Assembly: GCA_903904855.1 (NCBI GenBank)
Contig: CAIVEH010000186.1
Coordinates: forward strand, 1-38,771
Length of the DNA stretch: 38,771 nucleotides
Source of the DNA: an uncultured Bacteroidota bacterium
GTDB lineage: Bacteria; Bacteroidota; Bacteroidia; Chitinophagales; Chitinophagaceae
Direction of reading: 5' to 3'
Shown here: positions 10,212 to 19,076 of the stretch, piece by piece
How the letters are laid out: each line of letters starts with the position of its first letter
Numbering within the stretch: position 1 is the stretch's first letter
Position numbers and translations under genes: made by a program
The notes under the pieces: generated by a model
What the model saw: only the letters and a program-made list of their open reading frames with translations
Told to the model about the DNA's origin: nothing
Database searches by the model: none

Positions 10212-11084
10212 ATGCGTTTCCCTTTCTGGCTTTTATTGTTGGTTCTCTTTCTGCCTGGAAATGCGGGTGCAAAGGCGTTGTCGGCCATGTATGGCACATG
10301 CCCCCTGCCCGACAGCGCTACACAGCAGAGAATGGCATATGCAACTACCGACAGCTTTATCACTAACCATCCCATGATGGCAACTAAGTTTGTTACAAGC
10401 GATATCGAACTGCCCCATGAAATGAACTCTCAGACAGCCGATTTTTACCTCCTACTCCTGCTTTGTATTTTGCTTGGACTCATAAGGTATATGGATACAA
10501 AATACTTTATCAACCTTTGGCGCGCTTTCTGGAACCCTACACTCAGCAACAGGCAACTGAAAGAACAATTGCAGGGTTCCGGCCTGCCCAATCTGCTGAT
10601 GAATGTATTTTTCACCTTTACAGCAGGCGCTTACATATACTATGTAGTGAGGTTCTTCACCCCACATTATTCCGGAGTTGTGCCTCCTTCGTTGCTTATA
10701 ATCATGCTCATAGCCGGTACGGGACTTATTTACCTGGCCAAGTATGCCGCAGTGCGCTTCAGCGGATGGGCTTTCAGGGTAGAGGGTATTACAGAGCATT
10801 ACCTGTTCAATGTATTCCTCATCAATAAAGTATTGGGCATAACCCTTGTACCGTTTGTAATTATTCTGGCCTTTGCCGACCACGAATGGGCCAGGCAGAT
10901 GGTAATCATATCTTTTATATTATCCGGAATCCTGCTCCTCAACCGTTATATCAGGTCGTGGGAAGTATTCGGGTCCTTTTTCCAATATAGTAAATTCCAT
11001 TTTTTTATGTACCTTTGCGCCTCGGAATTATTACCATTGGCAGTTTTAATGAAGTTATTGGTTAAAGGACTTATGTTTTACTAA
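10212..11084 (+). CDS. DUF4271 family membrane protein
   Basis: A 290-residue protein with an N-terminal signal-like helix (residues 3-20), a periplasmic stretch of about 60 residues, then about seven hydrophobic segments from residue 78 onward. A loop after the first of these contains KYFINLWRAFWNPTLSNRQL, which resembles DUF4271 proteins of Bacteroidota. The function of the family is unknown. It precedes hemD by 56 bases on the same strand, an arrangement I recall from other Bacteroidota, and is probably co-transcribed with it. A link to haem synthesis is only a guess from position. Confidence 0.75.
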   Translation: MRFPFWLLLLVLFLPGNAGAKALSAMYGTCPLPDSATQQRMAYATTDSFITNHPMMATKFVTSDIELPHEMNSQTADFYLLLLLCILLGLIRYMDTKYFINLWRAFWNPTLSNRQLKEQLQGSGLPNLLMNVFFTFTAGAYIYYVVRFFTPHYSGVVPPSLLIIMLIAGTGLIYLAKYAAVRFSGWAFRVEGITEHYLFNVFLINKVLGITLVPFVIILAFADHEWARQMVIISFILSGILLLNRYIRSWEVFGSFFQYSKFHFFMYLCASELLPLAVLMKLLVKGLMFY

Positions 11085-11140
11085 ATCAGTATCAGCAAAT
11101 AAACCTGCTTTTTCAGTATAATTTTCCATAATCCTTAAAT

Positions 11141-11935
11141 ATGGCCAAAGCTGTTCTATCAAAAAAGAAGGGTGCTGAGAAAAAGGAACTGAAGGTGAGC
11201 AGTATTTTAATTACGCAACCGCGTCCTGAAACCGAAAAATCACCCTACTATGATCTTGCCAGGAAGTATGAGGTGAAACTGGATTTCCACGCTTTTATTA
11301 GGGTGGAAGGCCTGTCGGGCAAGGATTTCCGCAAACAGCGGATAGATATTGCCGAATACACAGCCATTATTTTTACCAGCCGCTATGCAGTAGACCATTT
11401 TTTCAGGATCTGTGAAGAACTTAAATTTAAGGTTTCGCAGGATATGAAATATTTCTGCATTACTGAGGCAGTTGCTTTATATCTGCAAAAATTTATTCTT
11501 TACCGCAAGCGCAAAGTATTCTTCTCTGCCGATGGCAGCACGCCGGGACTGTGCGACGTTATTGGCAAGCACAAGAACGAAAAATACATTCTGCCCGTTA
11601 CCGACAACGCCAAAAACGAAATTGCCCTGTACCTCATCAAGCATAATATCAAATATACCGAAGGTACTCTTTACCGGATGGTATCCAATGATATTGCCCC
11701 TGTGATGGAAATGAACTACGATATGATCGTATTTTTCAGCCCATTCAGTGTGCAGACCTTGTTCGACCATAACCCCGATTTCAAACAGAACAACACTGTA
11801 ATAGGAGCTTTCGGCCCAACTACTGCAAAGGCGGTAGAAGACAGCGGCCTGAAGCTGGATATCAAGGCCCCTGCTGCCAATGCACCATCCATGGTATCAG
11901 CTATGGATATTTTCCTGGCGGGTATTAAAAAATAA
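11141..11935 (+). CDS. hemD: Uroporphyrinogen-III synthase
   Basis: A 264-residue protein of the HemD fold, which closes the linear tetrapyrrole hydroxymethylbilane to uroporphyrinogen III with inversion of ring D. After a Lys-rich tail of about 18 residues come ILITQPRPETEKSPYYDLA, a segment of the type IIFTSRYAVDHFF, a hinge region, DMIVFFSPFSVQTLF and AFGPTTAKAVEDSGLKLDI, which is the family's usual C-terminal lobe pattern. HemD is poorly conserved in sequence, so the call rests on the pattern, length and the DUF4271 neighbour. Short CCTTAxx-type heptamers follow the stop (11944-11964). Confidence 0.85.
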   Translation: MAKAVLSKKKGAEKKELKVSSILITQPRPETEKSPYYDLARKYEVKLDFHAFIRVEGLSGKDFRKQRIDIAEYTAIIFTSRYAVDHFFRICEELKFKVSQDMKYFCITEAVALYLQKFILYRKRKVFFSADGSTPGLCDVIGKHKNEKYILPVTDNAKNEIALYLIKHNIKYTEGTLYRMVSNDIAPVMEMNYDMIVFFSPFSVQTLFDHNPDFKQNNTVIGAFGPTTAKAVEDSGLKLDIKAPAANAPSMVSAMDIFLAGIKK

Positions 11936-12057
11936 TATCCTTTACTTATTCCTTACTCCTTAAGTTCGTTCCTATAGTCCGGAATCAAGTTCCCTTAAAG
12001 AAATAACTCTCTTTCCAACCCAATTATTTCAGCAGCGATTGGATTATTTCAAAATGC

Positions 12058-12082
12058 TGTAATCTATAAATATTATATTACA
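12058..12082 (+). promoter_or_regulatory. Imperfect dyad upstream of the histidine kinase gene
   Basis: TGTAAT (12058-12063) and ATTACA (12077-12082) form an inverted repeat around an AT-rich centre with a second inner dyad (TATAA/TTATA). It lies about 30 bases before TATTTTG at 12114-12120, a one-base-short variant of the -7 motif, in a 228-bp gap with no other feature. It could be an operator for the kinase-regulator pair; support is weak. Confidence 0.3.
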
Positions 12083-12163
12083 CAACAATTGCTAAATCGA
12101 ATGAGACGGAAACTATTTTGGACTCTCTAACAAAGCAATTGAAAAAGACATCTATCTGCATAA

Positions 12164-14092
12164 ATGAGGTATTTCATTTACCTGTTTTTATTATTCTCAC
12201 AGGCTACTGTCGGCACATTTGCCCAGTCAGATAGCCTTGTAGCCGCATACAACAAAGCTACTGAACCGGAGGAGCGGGGCAAACTGGCCTACGCAATTGC
12301 ATCGGCTATACCGGATTCAAAACCAGAGCTGTATGTTGCCTATGCAAGGGAAGGCTATGCCTCAGTGCGCCATCTTGAAGTACCGGTAAAGGCAAAGCTT
12401 GCCAACGTGATAGGATACTACCACCAGCAGCGGGGCACTTACGATTCATCGGGCTACTATTTCAGTATAGCCCTGGCTACTGCAAAAGAACTCCATTCTT
12501 CAAAACTCACCAATATGATGCTGGGCAACCTGGGTGAAACATACAGCCTGAAAGGCGATTACCCACAGGCACTGAAATACCAGTTGAGCGTCCTTGATAA
12601 TTATGAGCAGGAAAAAGACGAAGGAAATATTCAGCGAATGACAATCATGGCAGGAAATACCTACTATAATATGCATGAGTACAGCAGGGCACTTGGATTC
12701 TTCAATAGAATTTACCCTGTTCTGAAGGATGCAAAGACAGTGAGATCAGCCGGGCTTTTTAACTCCATGGGTTTAATTTATGGCGAGCTCGGGGATAGGA
12801 ACAAAGAAATGGATTTTCTCCAACGGTCGCTTTCTATAAAGCGGGCGGTAGGCGATTCATTAGGGGTGGCCAAAACACTGAGTAACCTGGGCAAATCAGC
12901 CATAGCCAGAGGTGAGAGAACAGAGGCTGAAAAATGGTTTAATGAAGCGATGAGTATAGCAGAACTCATGAGCTATAAAGAATTTGCCGATGAAGTGGCA
13001 CAAAATATGGCCTATCTGCAGGCAAAAAAAGGCGATGCAAACAAGGCTATTCAGCAATATAAAACATCGCTCCAGACTGCCAGGGCAACAGGCGACCTGC
13101 GGATACAAAAAATAGCACTGGAAAGCCTGGTATCATTATACGATACACTCCATGATTATGCTGATGCATACAGGTACCTGGCAGAGTATGAACAGCTGGC
13201 AGATACCATTCACAGCAAAAACTACTCACGGGAGATTGCTGATGCTGAAACCAGGTACGAAACACAGAAAGCCTTGCGGGAAAAAGACAAAATGCAATAT
13301 GAGGGCCGTATACTAACTGAGGTAAGGAACCGCGCCATAAACGAAAAAAACTTTGCTATTGTAATCGGGTTAATAACCATGGCGGCACTGCTGCTTATTT
13401 TTGTGCTGGTGTTACGCATCCGGAACATACGTGCGAAATCAAAAGAAGAACAAACATATACCCGCGCCATTTTTGAAGGCGAACAGGCTGAACAGATACG
13501 CATTGCCCGCGACCTGCACGATAGCATAGGGCAGATGCTATCGGTAGTAAAAATGCGCATTTCGAATATGCAGGATTTACCACCCGCAAAACTCGCTGAA
13601 AGTACCGGAATATCAATGCAGCTGGTAGACAAAACAATTGATGAAGTGCGTACCATCTCACATAATCTTATACCAAAAGAACTGACCTTTGGCCTTGTGC
13701 GTGCACTGGAATCAACATGTGATAAAATAAACGCAGCTGGCCATATGGAGATACAACTCACAATAGCAGATACAGCAAGGGCCCACGATTTCAATCAGCA
13801 ATTTAGTCTCTCGCTGTATCGCATTGTTCAGGAAGTATTGGGCAATATGATAAAACACTCCGGGGCTTCACTTATTAAGGTAAATATGGAAATAACAGGA
13901 GAACTTATTTATCTGCTGATAATTGACAATGGCAAAGGTTTTGACACAGGCAAATTAAATGAATCAAAAGGTATAGGTTGGAAAAATATTTTGGCACGTA
14001 TCAAACTACTGAATGGTAACTTAGACGTGAAATCAGAGCGGAATTCAGGCTCTAAAGTAGAAATTACAATCCCCCCAATAACAACATTATGA
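12164..14092 (+). CDS. TPR-containing sensor histidine kinase, NarL class (HisKA_3)
   Basis: A 642-residue protein: signal peptide (1-20), a tetratricopeptide sensor region in the periplasm (about 70-350), a coiled linker, one membrane helix (about 398-418), a dimerisation/phosphoacceptor domain with His452 in RIARDLHDSIGQMLS, and a HATPase_c domain with the N-box QEVLGNMIKHS and G-box DNGKGFD near the end. Kinases of this class phosphorylate LuxR-type regulators. The gene overlaps its regulator by 4 bases (ATGA), so the two are translationally coupled and almost certainly partners. The signal sensed is unknown; TPRs usually bind peptides or proteins. The genes downstream suggest an envelope role. 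Confidence 0.93.
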   Translation: MRYFIYLFLLFSQATVGTFAQSDSLVAAYNKATEPEERGKLAYAIASAIPDSKPELYVAYAREGYASVRHLEVPVKAKLANVIGYYHQQRGTYDSSGYYFSIALATAKELHSSKLTNMMLGNLGETYSLKGDYPQALKYQLSVLDNYEQEKDEGNIQRMTIMAGNTYYNMHEYSRALGFFNRIYPVLKDAKTVRSAGLFNSMGLIYGELGDRNKEMDFLQRSLSIKRAVGDSLGVAKTLSNLGKSAIARGERTEAEKWFNEAMSIAELMSYKEFADEVAQNMAYLQAKKGDANKAIQQYKTSLQTARATGDLRIQKIALESLVSLYDTLHDYADAYRYLAEYEQLADTIHSKNYSREIADAETRYETQKALREKDKMQYEGRILTEVRNRAINEKNFAIVIGLITMAALLLIFVLVLRIRNIRAKSKEEQTYTRAIFEGEQAEQIRIARDLHDSIGQMLSVVKMRISNMQDLPPAKLAESTGISMQLVDKTIDEVRTISHNLIPKELTFGLVRALESTCDKINAAGHMEIQLTIADTARAHDFNQQFSLSLYRIVQEVLGNMIKHSGASLIKVNMEITGELIYLLIIDNGKGFDTGKLNESKGIGWKNILARIKLLNGNLDVKSERNSGSKVEITIPPITTL

Positions 14093-14742
14093 CACTATCA
14101 TCTAGCATCAACATCATAATTGCCGACGACCACCAGATGATACTGGATGGCATCAAAGATATGCTTGCAGCTGAGAGCGGATATAATGTGGCTGCAACGG
14201 CGCCAGACGGCCAGAAGGTGCTTGAAATAATCAACGCCGATCCGCAGGCTTTTAATTTATTGATCACGGATATTTCTATGCCGGGAATAACAGGAATTGA
14301 ATTGTGCAGGAAGGTGAAAGCAGCTTACCCTCATATACAGGTATTGGTGCTGTCTATGTACAGTTCCACCGAGGCCGTGCAGGAAGCAGTAATGGCTGAG
14401 GCCGATGGCTACATGTTAAAAAATTCAGGGAAACAGGAGTTGATCACAGCGTTGCACCGGATTACACAGGGAGGCACTTATTTCTCGGAGGCCATTTTAC
14501 CAATCATCTACAAACAATACCAGAAAGCTAAAATTAAAGATGAGTTACTGCATCAGCTTTCTGCCCGCGAATTGGAAATACTGCTGCTGATTGTAAAAGA
14601 GCAAACCAGCGAAGAGATAGCAAATAAACTTTTCATCTCCAAAAAAACAGTCGATAATCATCGCGCTAACATCCTCGAAAAAACCGGCTGTAAAACCACC
14701 ATTGGCCTTGTTAAATGGGCTATCCGTAATGGCATTGAATAA
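14089..14742 (+). CDS. NarL/FixJ-family response regulator
   Basis: A 217-residue regulator. The receiver domain has acidic Asp13/Asp14, phosphoacceptor Asp61 in LLITDISMPGITG and Lys111 in YMLKNSG. The C-terminal LuxR helix-turn-helix is LSARELEILLLIVKEQTSEE followed by IANKLFISKKTVDNHRANIL. The start ATG lies inside the ATGA overlap with the kinase stop. Its likely targets are its own operon and the downstream envelope genes; a perfect palindrome lies 72 bases after its stop. Confidence 0.95.
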   Translation: MTLSSSINIIIADDHQMILDGIKDMLAAESGYNVAATAPDGQKVLEIINADPQAFNLLITDISMPGITGIELCRKVKAAYPHIQVLVLSMYSSTEAVQEAVMAEADGYMLKNSGKQELITALHRITQGGTYFSEAILPIIYKQYQKAKIKDELLHQLSARELEILLLIVKEQTSEEIANKLFISKKTVDNHRANILEKTGCKTTIGLVKWAIRNGIE

Positions 14743-14814
14743 ATTGCTGTTTCATCATAAGTGACTACTTCAGTTTTAGGATCAATTCCTTTTTCTCTCC
14801 TTTATTGTAATGTA

Positions 14815-14832
14815 ATAGGTATATATACCTAT
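14815..14832. promoter_or_regulatory. 18-bp perfect palindrome, candidate operator for the NarL-type regulator
   Basis: ATAGGTATATATACCTAT is an exact palindrome. The half-site ACCTAT recurs at 14850-14855, 23 bases after its copy at 14827, about two helical turns away. The palindrome centre lies roughly 68 bases before the start site predicted from the element at 14878-14885, a normal place for an activator. Confidence 0.5.
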
Positions 14833-14854
14833 GCCTTTTGATTATTACTACCTA

Positions 14855-14885
14855 TTGCTGTTGGTTTAGCATGGGGGCATCTTTG
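14855..14885 (+). promoter_or_regulatory. Putative promoter of the four-gene envelope cluster
   Basis: TTG (14855-14857), 20 bases, then CATCTTTG (14878-14885), one mismatch from TAnnTTTG. The first ATG of the cluster is 46 bases further on. A weakened -7 box fits a promoter that needs an activator. Confidence 0.35.
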
Positions 14886-14931
14886 CTGTTACTTTTAAAA
14901 CAATTGCCAGATCATAAAATATTTTTGAAAA

Positions 14932-15435
14932 ATGAAAAGCTCATCGATAACAAAACTGACCGCGTGTGCATTAATTGCAATGTCTGCACTATCCTGCACA
15001 AAGAGCAGCAAATCGTCCCCCACCCCGACACCCACGCCTGTATCGGCAGCATTCACCTTTAAGGTGGATGGTGGCGCCGCAATAACCGTAGACTCAGCCA
15101 CCGCAATGCTCTACAACCTGCCTGGTGGTGCAAGGTATATGGACGTGTATGCCTACAAAGGAGGATCTGAAGTACTGGAATTTCATCTTACCCCTCAAAC
15201 AGGATCCACAACGGCCGGAACAACATTGGGAACTACTTTAATGACCTATATGGAAACGGTAACCAGTAGTTATGACTCCCAGTCTGGCACGCTTAATGTT
15301 ACAACATGCGATACCCCTGGTAATAAAATTGAGGGCGATTTCAATTTCGTAGGCAAAGTATATCCCTATACTGGCAGCACAATTCATACAATAACAGAAG
15401 GCCATATGGTAGTTTCAAAAATCACAAAGCAATAA
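14932..15435 (+). CDS. Putative secreted lipoprotein, unknown function
   Basis: A 167-residue protein with a lipoprotein signal: hydrophobic residues 8-20, lipobox SALSC and Cys22. A low-complexity linker SSPTPTPTP follows, then a domain of about 125 residues, mostly beta-strand in appearance (AFTFKVDGGAAITVDSATA, YMDVYAYKGGSEVLEFHL). The pattern resembles the many small Bacteroidota lipoproteins of DUF6252 type, but I cannot assign the family firmly. It is the first of four genes with gaps of 9, 12 and 58 bases, downstream of the palindrome and the two-component genes. Confidence 0.75.
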   Translation: MKSSSITKLTACALIAMSALSCTKSSKSSPTPTPTPVSAAFTFKVDGGAAITVDSATAMLYNLPGGARYMDVYAYKGGSEVLEFHLTPQTGSTTAGTTLGTTLMTYMETVTSSYDSQSGTLNVTTCDTPGNKIEGDFNFVGKVYPYTGSTIHTITEGHMVVSKITKQ

Positions 15436-15444
15436 AACGCGATC

Positions 15445-16386
15445 ATGAAAAATAATTACCGATTCCTTCATTTCGCAATACTGCTGCTATGCACGATGTT
15501 TATGGCAGCTGATTGCATTGCCCAGGAGCAAACAAAAGAAAAAAAGAAAAGGAAATTAACCCCTCATATTGCACTGGATAATCAGCCTTCCGGTTTCCGC
15601 TTCGGTATTCATGCATTAGGAGCAGGATGCGCACAGTTTAATTATAGCCTTGTTTCGTTCAATCAGTTTCAGCAATCCTACAACACCTATAATGCGGCTA
15701 TACTGCAATCTCCCCTGGGTACGCTGAAACCAACCGGTGGCTTGAGCTATGGTATAGGTGTACATGGACTATCCAATTATTTCATTTCCTTTTATATCGA
15801 TGTGATCACTTCCCGTCAGGAGGCATCAACCGCTTCGGTATTTAAGAATGGCGACAGAAGAGAAATGCATTTAGTACAAACACCTATTTGCACCAATATA
15901 GACCTTCTGATGCACCTGAACAAAAGAGTATTCATAGGTTTTGCCACCGGGGTGGAGCAGGCCAATAGTAAGCTCTACAGCGGATACAGATATACCAATT
16001 CCTTCCTGAGCTATGGTGAAGATCAGGCGCTTAATGGCGTCTTTCGTTCCAAAGACAACCGGATCAATATGGGGGTACGCGTTGATGTGAGTATTATACG
16101 GCAGATACGCATATCGGTGAGAGGTGAATACTGCGGCATATTTGCCGGTAAGCAGGATAAGAGCAGCGACTACGGTAACCCCTGGAGCGATCAGATGTAC
16201 CGTCAGTCTGGTGGGGCTGGTGTTAATCTGGATGGAAATAGTCATTTCTACTTACCCGAAAATGTAAATAACGCCGGTAATCCCGATTACTATTATGTAG
16301 GCCTCGGAGAAAATTTTGCTAAAACATACAGGGGCTGGCGACTGACAACCACTCTGGTAGTGGATCTTTTTACTCATCACAACTAA
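15445..16386 (+). CDS. Putative outer-membrane or secreted beta-barrel-like protein
   Basis: A 313-residue protein with a signal peptide (hydrophobic 8-22, likely cleavage near CIAQ-EQ) and a Lys-rich segment just after (KEKKKRKLTP). The remainder alternates in the way of amphipathic beta-strands (FRFGIHALGAG, LSYGIGVHGLSNYFISFYID, NMGVRVDVSIIRQIRISVRG) and ends TTTLVVDLF, near the usual place of an outer-membrane barrel terminal strand. No family is recognised. It lies 9 bases after the preceding lipoprotein gene and 12 before the next, so co-transcription is likely. Confidence 0.7.
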   Translation: MKNNYRFLHFAILLLCTMFMAADCIAQEQTKEKKKRKLTPHIALDNQPSGFRFGIHALGAGCAQFNYSLVSFNQFQQSYNTYNAAILQSPLGTLKPTGGLSYGIGVHGLSNYFISFYIDVITSRQEASTASVFKNGDRREMHLVQTPICTNIDLLMHLNKRVFIGFATGVEQANSKLYSGYRYTNSFLSYGEDQALNGVFRSKDNRINMGVRVDVSIIRQIRISVRGEYCGIFAGKQDKSSDYGNPWSDQMYRQSGGAGVNLDGNSHFYLPENVNNAGNPDYYYVGLGENFAKTYRGWRLTTTLVVDLFTHHN

Positions 16387-16398
16387 TACCGGATACAG

Positions 16399-16926
16399 AT
16401 GAAACGAATAGCAATAAAACCATGCCTGCTTTTAATCTCAGCTGCTATCTTTATGTTGGGATCATGCAAGAAGACTGAAATAAAAGACATAGAAAAAGCA
16501 GGTGATAAGCTTATAGGCTTGTGGCAGGTAAACAGCATTTCTACCCGAATTACCGATACGTTGGGAAATTTTATTTCCGACATTACGGTGAGCAATCAGG
16601 GTACAGTAACATTTGCCAGGGGAGATAAAAATGCACTTGCAGCAGATTATTTTGACCATGCCGATTTTGTTGGCCCCTGCGCGACATCTGACCTGATACT
16701 TTATTTCAGAAATGTGGCAGCCGGCGATGCCATTGCCAATGGCTGGTCGCTCTTCTGGGATGCTGATCCTGAGGACCTGAGGGTACAATTTTGGGGAGAA
16801 ACCGGTGGTGGTTCTTACCATATGAGCCTGAATCACAATTTTGAAGGTGGGCAACAGTTCTTTTATGTGCTTCAACCCGTGCATCAGAACAAGCGGATAT
16901 TCTACACCTGGAAAATGAGCAGATAA
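16399..16926 (+). CDS. Putative lipoprotein with a lipocalin-like domain
   Basis: A 175-residue protein with lipoprotein signal (hydrophobic residues 9-20, lipobox MLGSC, Cys23). The mature part begins with a short helix, then KLIGLWQVNSISTRITDTLG, the opening seen in lipocalin-like Bacteroidota lipoproteins (DUF5004 and similar). The end is YTWKMSR, again strand-like. A ligand cannot be inferred. It is third in the four-gene cluster. Confidence 0.7.
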   Translation: MKRIAIKPCLLLISAAIFMLGSCKKTEIKDIEKAGDKLIGLWQVNSISTRITDTLGNFISDITVSNQGTVTFARGDKNALAADYFDHADFVGPCATSDLILYFRNVAAGDAIANGWSLFWDADPEDLRVQFWGETGGGSYHMSLNHNFEGGQQFFYVLQPVHQNKRIFYTWKMSR

Positions 16927-16984
16927 CCATTCAATTGATTTGTAAATATTCAAGAAGTTTAAAAACTCCTCAGAAACATATATT

Positions 16985-18364
16985 ATGTTGAGATCGGTAC
17001 TTTTTGCAACACTGCTGACTTTGATTTGCATCAATGCAAGTGCATCTAATGATGACTATGCATATCTGCGCCAGGACATAGAGAAAATGGTAGCCATCGC
17101 TATCAGCGACTATCCCGACCGCCGCGGCCCTGCAATAGAAGACGATGCCACGCATACTGTTTACCGTGTTTCACCTCCTTACGACCCCTTTCTTACTGCC
17201 TATATAGAGGAGCAATACATAACCGTGGATAAAGAAACTGGCCATGCGCTGCTCTCAAAAGTATACCGGGATCAGAATGCAAAGGATATAATATTGGCTT
17301 TTGCTTCTTTCACTAACTCTTCAAACAGCGACACTAAAGATTATGCAGCTCACAAAGATTTGCTGCAACTTCAAGGTGGCGACTTTGCCGATACACTCCG
17401 ATTCAAGGGTATTGCAGTAGCTGTGTTGTATGCAAATGCATCTAAGTCGTTTGCAGTACTTACTATCGGAATTATACACACTGCCGACAGGGCTGCGGCA
17501 GCAACAAATCTCCCCAAACCTTACGAAAAACCTTGGCCTGCAACCAGGGTAGCTGACCATCTGAGTGTATCAGGCACCGTTATTACCGTGAAAGGCTGGG
17601 GTGAAGATTTTAATGGAACATACGATGTGGCAAAAATTGCAGCTGGCGACTCCTGCATCTCCGGCGATTGCAGAAGCGGCCATGGGCGAAAAGTATTGGC
17701 TTCTATCTCAGCAACTGGCCTGCCGCATATACGTATTATGGAGGGTCGGTTTACGCATGGCATATATACCGGTGACGGAGTAATGCTGATAGACGGTGAA
17801 GGCCCGGAAGTGGCTGGCACCTATGAAATAAGCAGACTGAGGATCAATGGGAAAATGAACCAGTATGAAGCCCAATGTACCTTTCTGCCAAAGGGAAGCA
17901 AGATACCGGTTAAGGGTTTGTTTTATGCCCCTTACTCACTGAATATGTACGATCCACACCCCGACTACAAGCATTATACCGTTTGCACCTTTCATCCGAA
18001 AACGGAGGAAGGTGAACCGATATCAGATTGGGAGCGCGATGTAGCTAACCCATTCCAGCAATACCGGCGCGATGCCTTCAAGGCCTCGCCCGAAGGAAAG
18101 GCTGAAGAAGCAAGAAGGCTGGCAAACAATGCCGAATTCGATATGATCAAAGCACGCAATGCCGCCACTGCAAAGTGCACCTGCTGCGGTGGCCGGGGTA
18201 CCATTGTGAATAAGTCATTTAACCATGTTATGCGCACCGGCGGCAACTATATGCTATACAGTGATATAAAATGCAATTGTTGCCACGGCACCGGCCATGC
18301 CTCCGACCAAACCGAATACAAAGCCAACACAAATGGTGGCTCTCACCTCGATTACAAGCACTGA
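16985..18364 (+). CDS. Secreted protein ending in a DnaJ-type double zinc knuckle
   Basis: A 459-residue protein with a signal peptide (residues 1-20, cleavage near ASA-SND). Two CxxCxGxG motifs lie at the C-terminus: CTCCGGRG at 398-405 and CNCCHGTG at 430-437, 32 residues apart, the pattern of the DnaJ central zinc domain. Each has an extra Cys in the variable position. A charged helix (about 365-395) precedes them. The middle has a GWGEDFNGTYDV and FTHGIYTGDGVMLI region that loosely recalls MORN repeats. No J-domain is present. DnaJ-type knuckles are usually cytoplasmic, so placing them in an exported protein is unusual. It is the last gene of the cluster, 58 bases after the previous one. 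Confidence 0.75.
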   Translation: MLRSVLFATLLTLICINASASNDDYAYLRQDIEKMVAIAISDYPDRRGPAIEDDATHTVYRVSPPYDPFLTAYIEEQYITVDKETGHALLSKVYRDQNAKDIILAFASFTNSSNSDTKDYAAHKDLLQLQGGDFADTLRFKGIAVAVLYANASKSFAVLTIGIIHTADRAAAATNLPKPYEKPWPATRVADHLSVSGTVITVKGWGEDFNGTYDVAKIAAGDSCISGDCRSGHGRKVLASISATGLPHIRIMEGRFTHGIYTGDGVMLIDGEGPEVAGTYEISRLRINGKMNQYEAQCTFLPKGSKIPVKGLFYAPYSLNMYDPHPDYKHYTVCTFHPKTEEGEPISDWERDVANPFQQYRRDAFKASPEGKAEEARRLANNAEFDMIKARNAATAKCTCCGGRGTIVNKSFNHVMRTGGNYMLYSDIKCNCCHGTGHASDQTEYKANTNGGSHLDYKH

Positions 18365-18890
18365 TCAGCAACTTTGGCTAGCCACCTTATAATAGTGTTT
18401 TTTATATCTTTTGGTCGCCAATGCCCCAACCGTGGTAACTGCCCTCGACCTTTTTTTGGCGGGGATTAAGATGTAATTTCATTCTCCTCAACTGTAATTT
18501 GTTTTTGAGTTGACAAACATATTTTTGCTAAAAGTTTTGATAAATAAATTTTTGTCATTCCCGGCTGGTCGGGATTAGCTATTTCGAGATACATGGGTAC
18601 GGGTTTGCAATCAGTTTTCACACACCCACTCTACCCCGTTATTCCACGTCTTCTCAATAATTAAAAAATTATGTTCTTCCTGATTTTCCGAAGGGAATCT
18701 GAATGTATAGATAAAACCCTTCTGTGAAGGTATTCATTGACTGAAGCTAATTGACAAAGCGCCAAAGACGCATGGTGGTTTGTTATAGTCTACACCAACT
18801 ATAATCCAACGCAACCGAATCTCAAAAAAGCAAAACCATATCTATATATTTTGCATACTGGATGCGCCACCTAAATACCAAAATTCCATC

Positions 18891-18976
18891 ATTTTCATCA
18901 ATGAAAATATTCATGCTTGATAATTAGGAATTATCAACTAACTACTTTATCTTCGTTCCAAATTATCAGGATAATT
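18891..18976. repeat. Cluster of three inverted repeats
   Basis: ATTTTCAT (18891-18898) with ATGAAAAT (18901-18908); TTGATAATT (18917-18925) with AATTATCAA (18929-18937); and AATTAT (18961-18966) with ATAATT (18971-18976). All arms are perfect. The word AATTATCA occurs in both the second and third. They lie just before the TATCTTCG element (18948-18955) and the 27-codon ORF. Confidence 0.6.
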
Positions 18977-18992
18977 AACAATTTATTAAACT

Positions 18993-19076
18993 ATGAACCA
19001 ATCTAACAGCCTTTTTACCTTATCAGAAGCCAGACGTCCAAACATTCCCGATGATTTCGACAAAATCATTGGTTAG
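18993..19076 (+). CDS. Possible 27-residue peptide
   Basis: ATG at 18993 opens a frame of 27 codons ending in TAG; the product starts MNQSNSLFTLSEARRPNIPD and ends in DKIIG. It is not hydrophobic. TATCTTCG at 18948-18955, a one-mismatch form of the -7 motif, lies 37 bases before it. It could be a small peptide, the 5' remnant of a decayed gene, or chance. No homologue is recognised. Confidence 0.25.
   Translation: MNQSNSLFTLSEARRPNIPDDFDKIIG

Noticed and set aside
13222-13794. Minus-strand ORF of 190 codons
   Set aside because: Antisense to the histidine kinase domain and Ser/Arg-rich as expected of a shadow.
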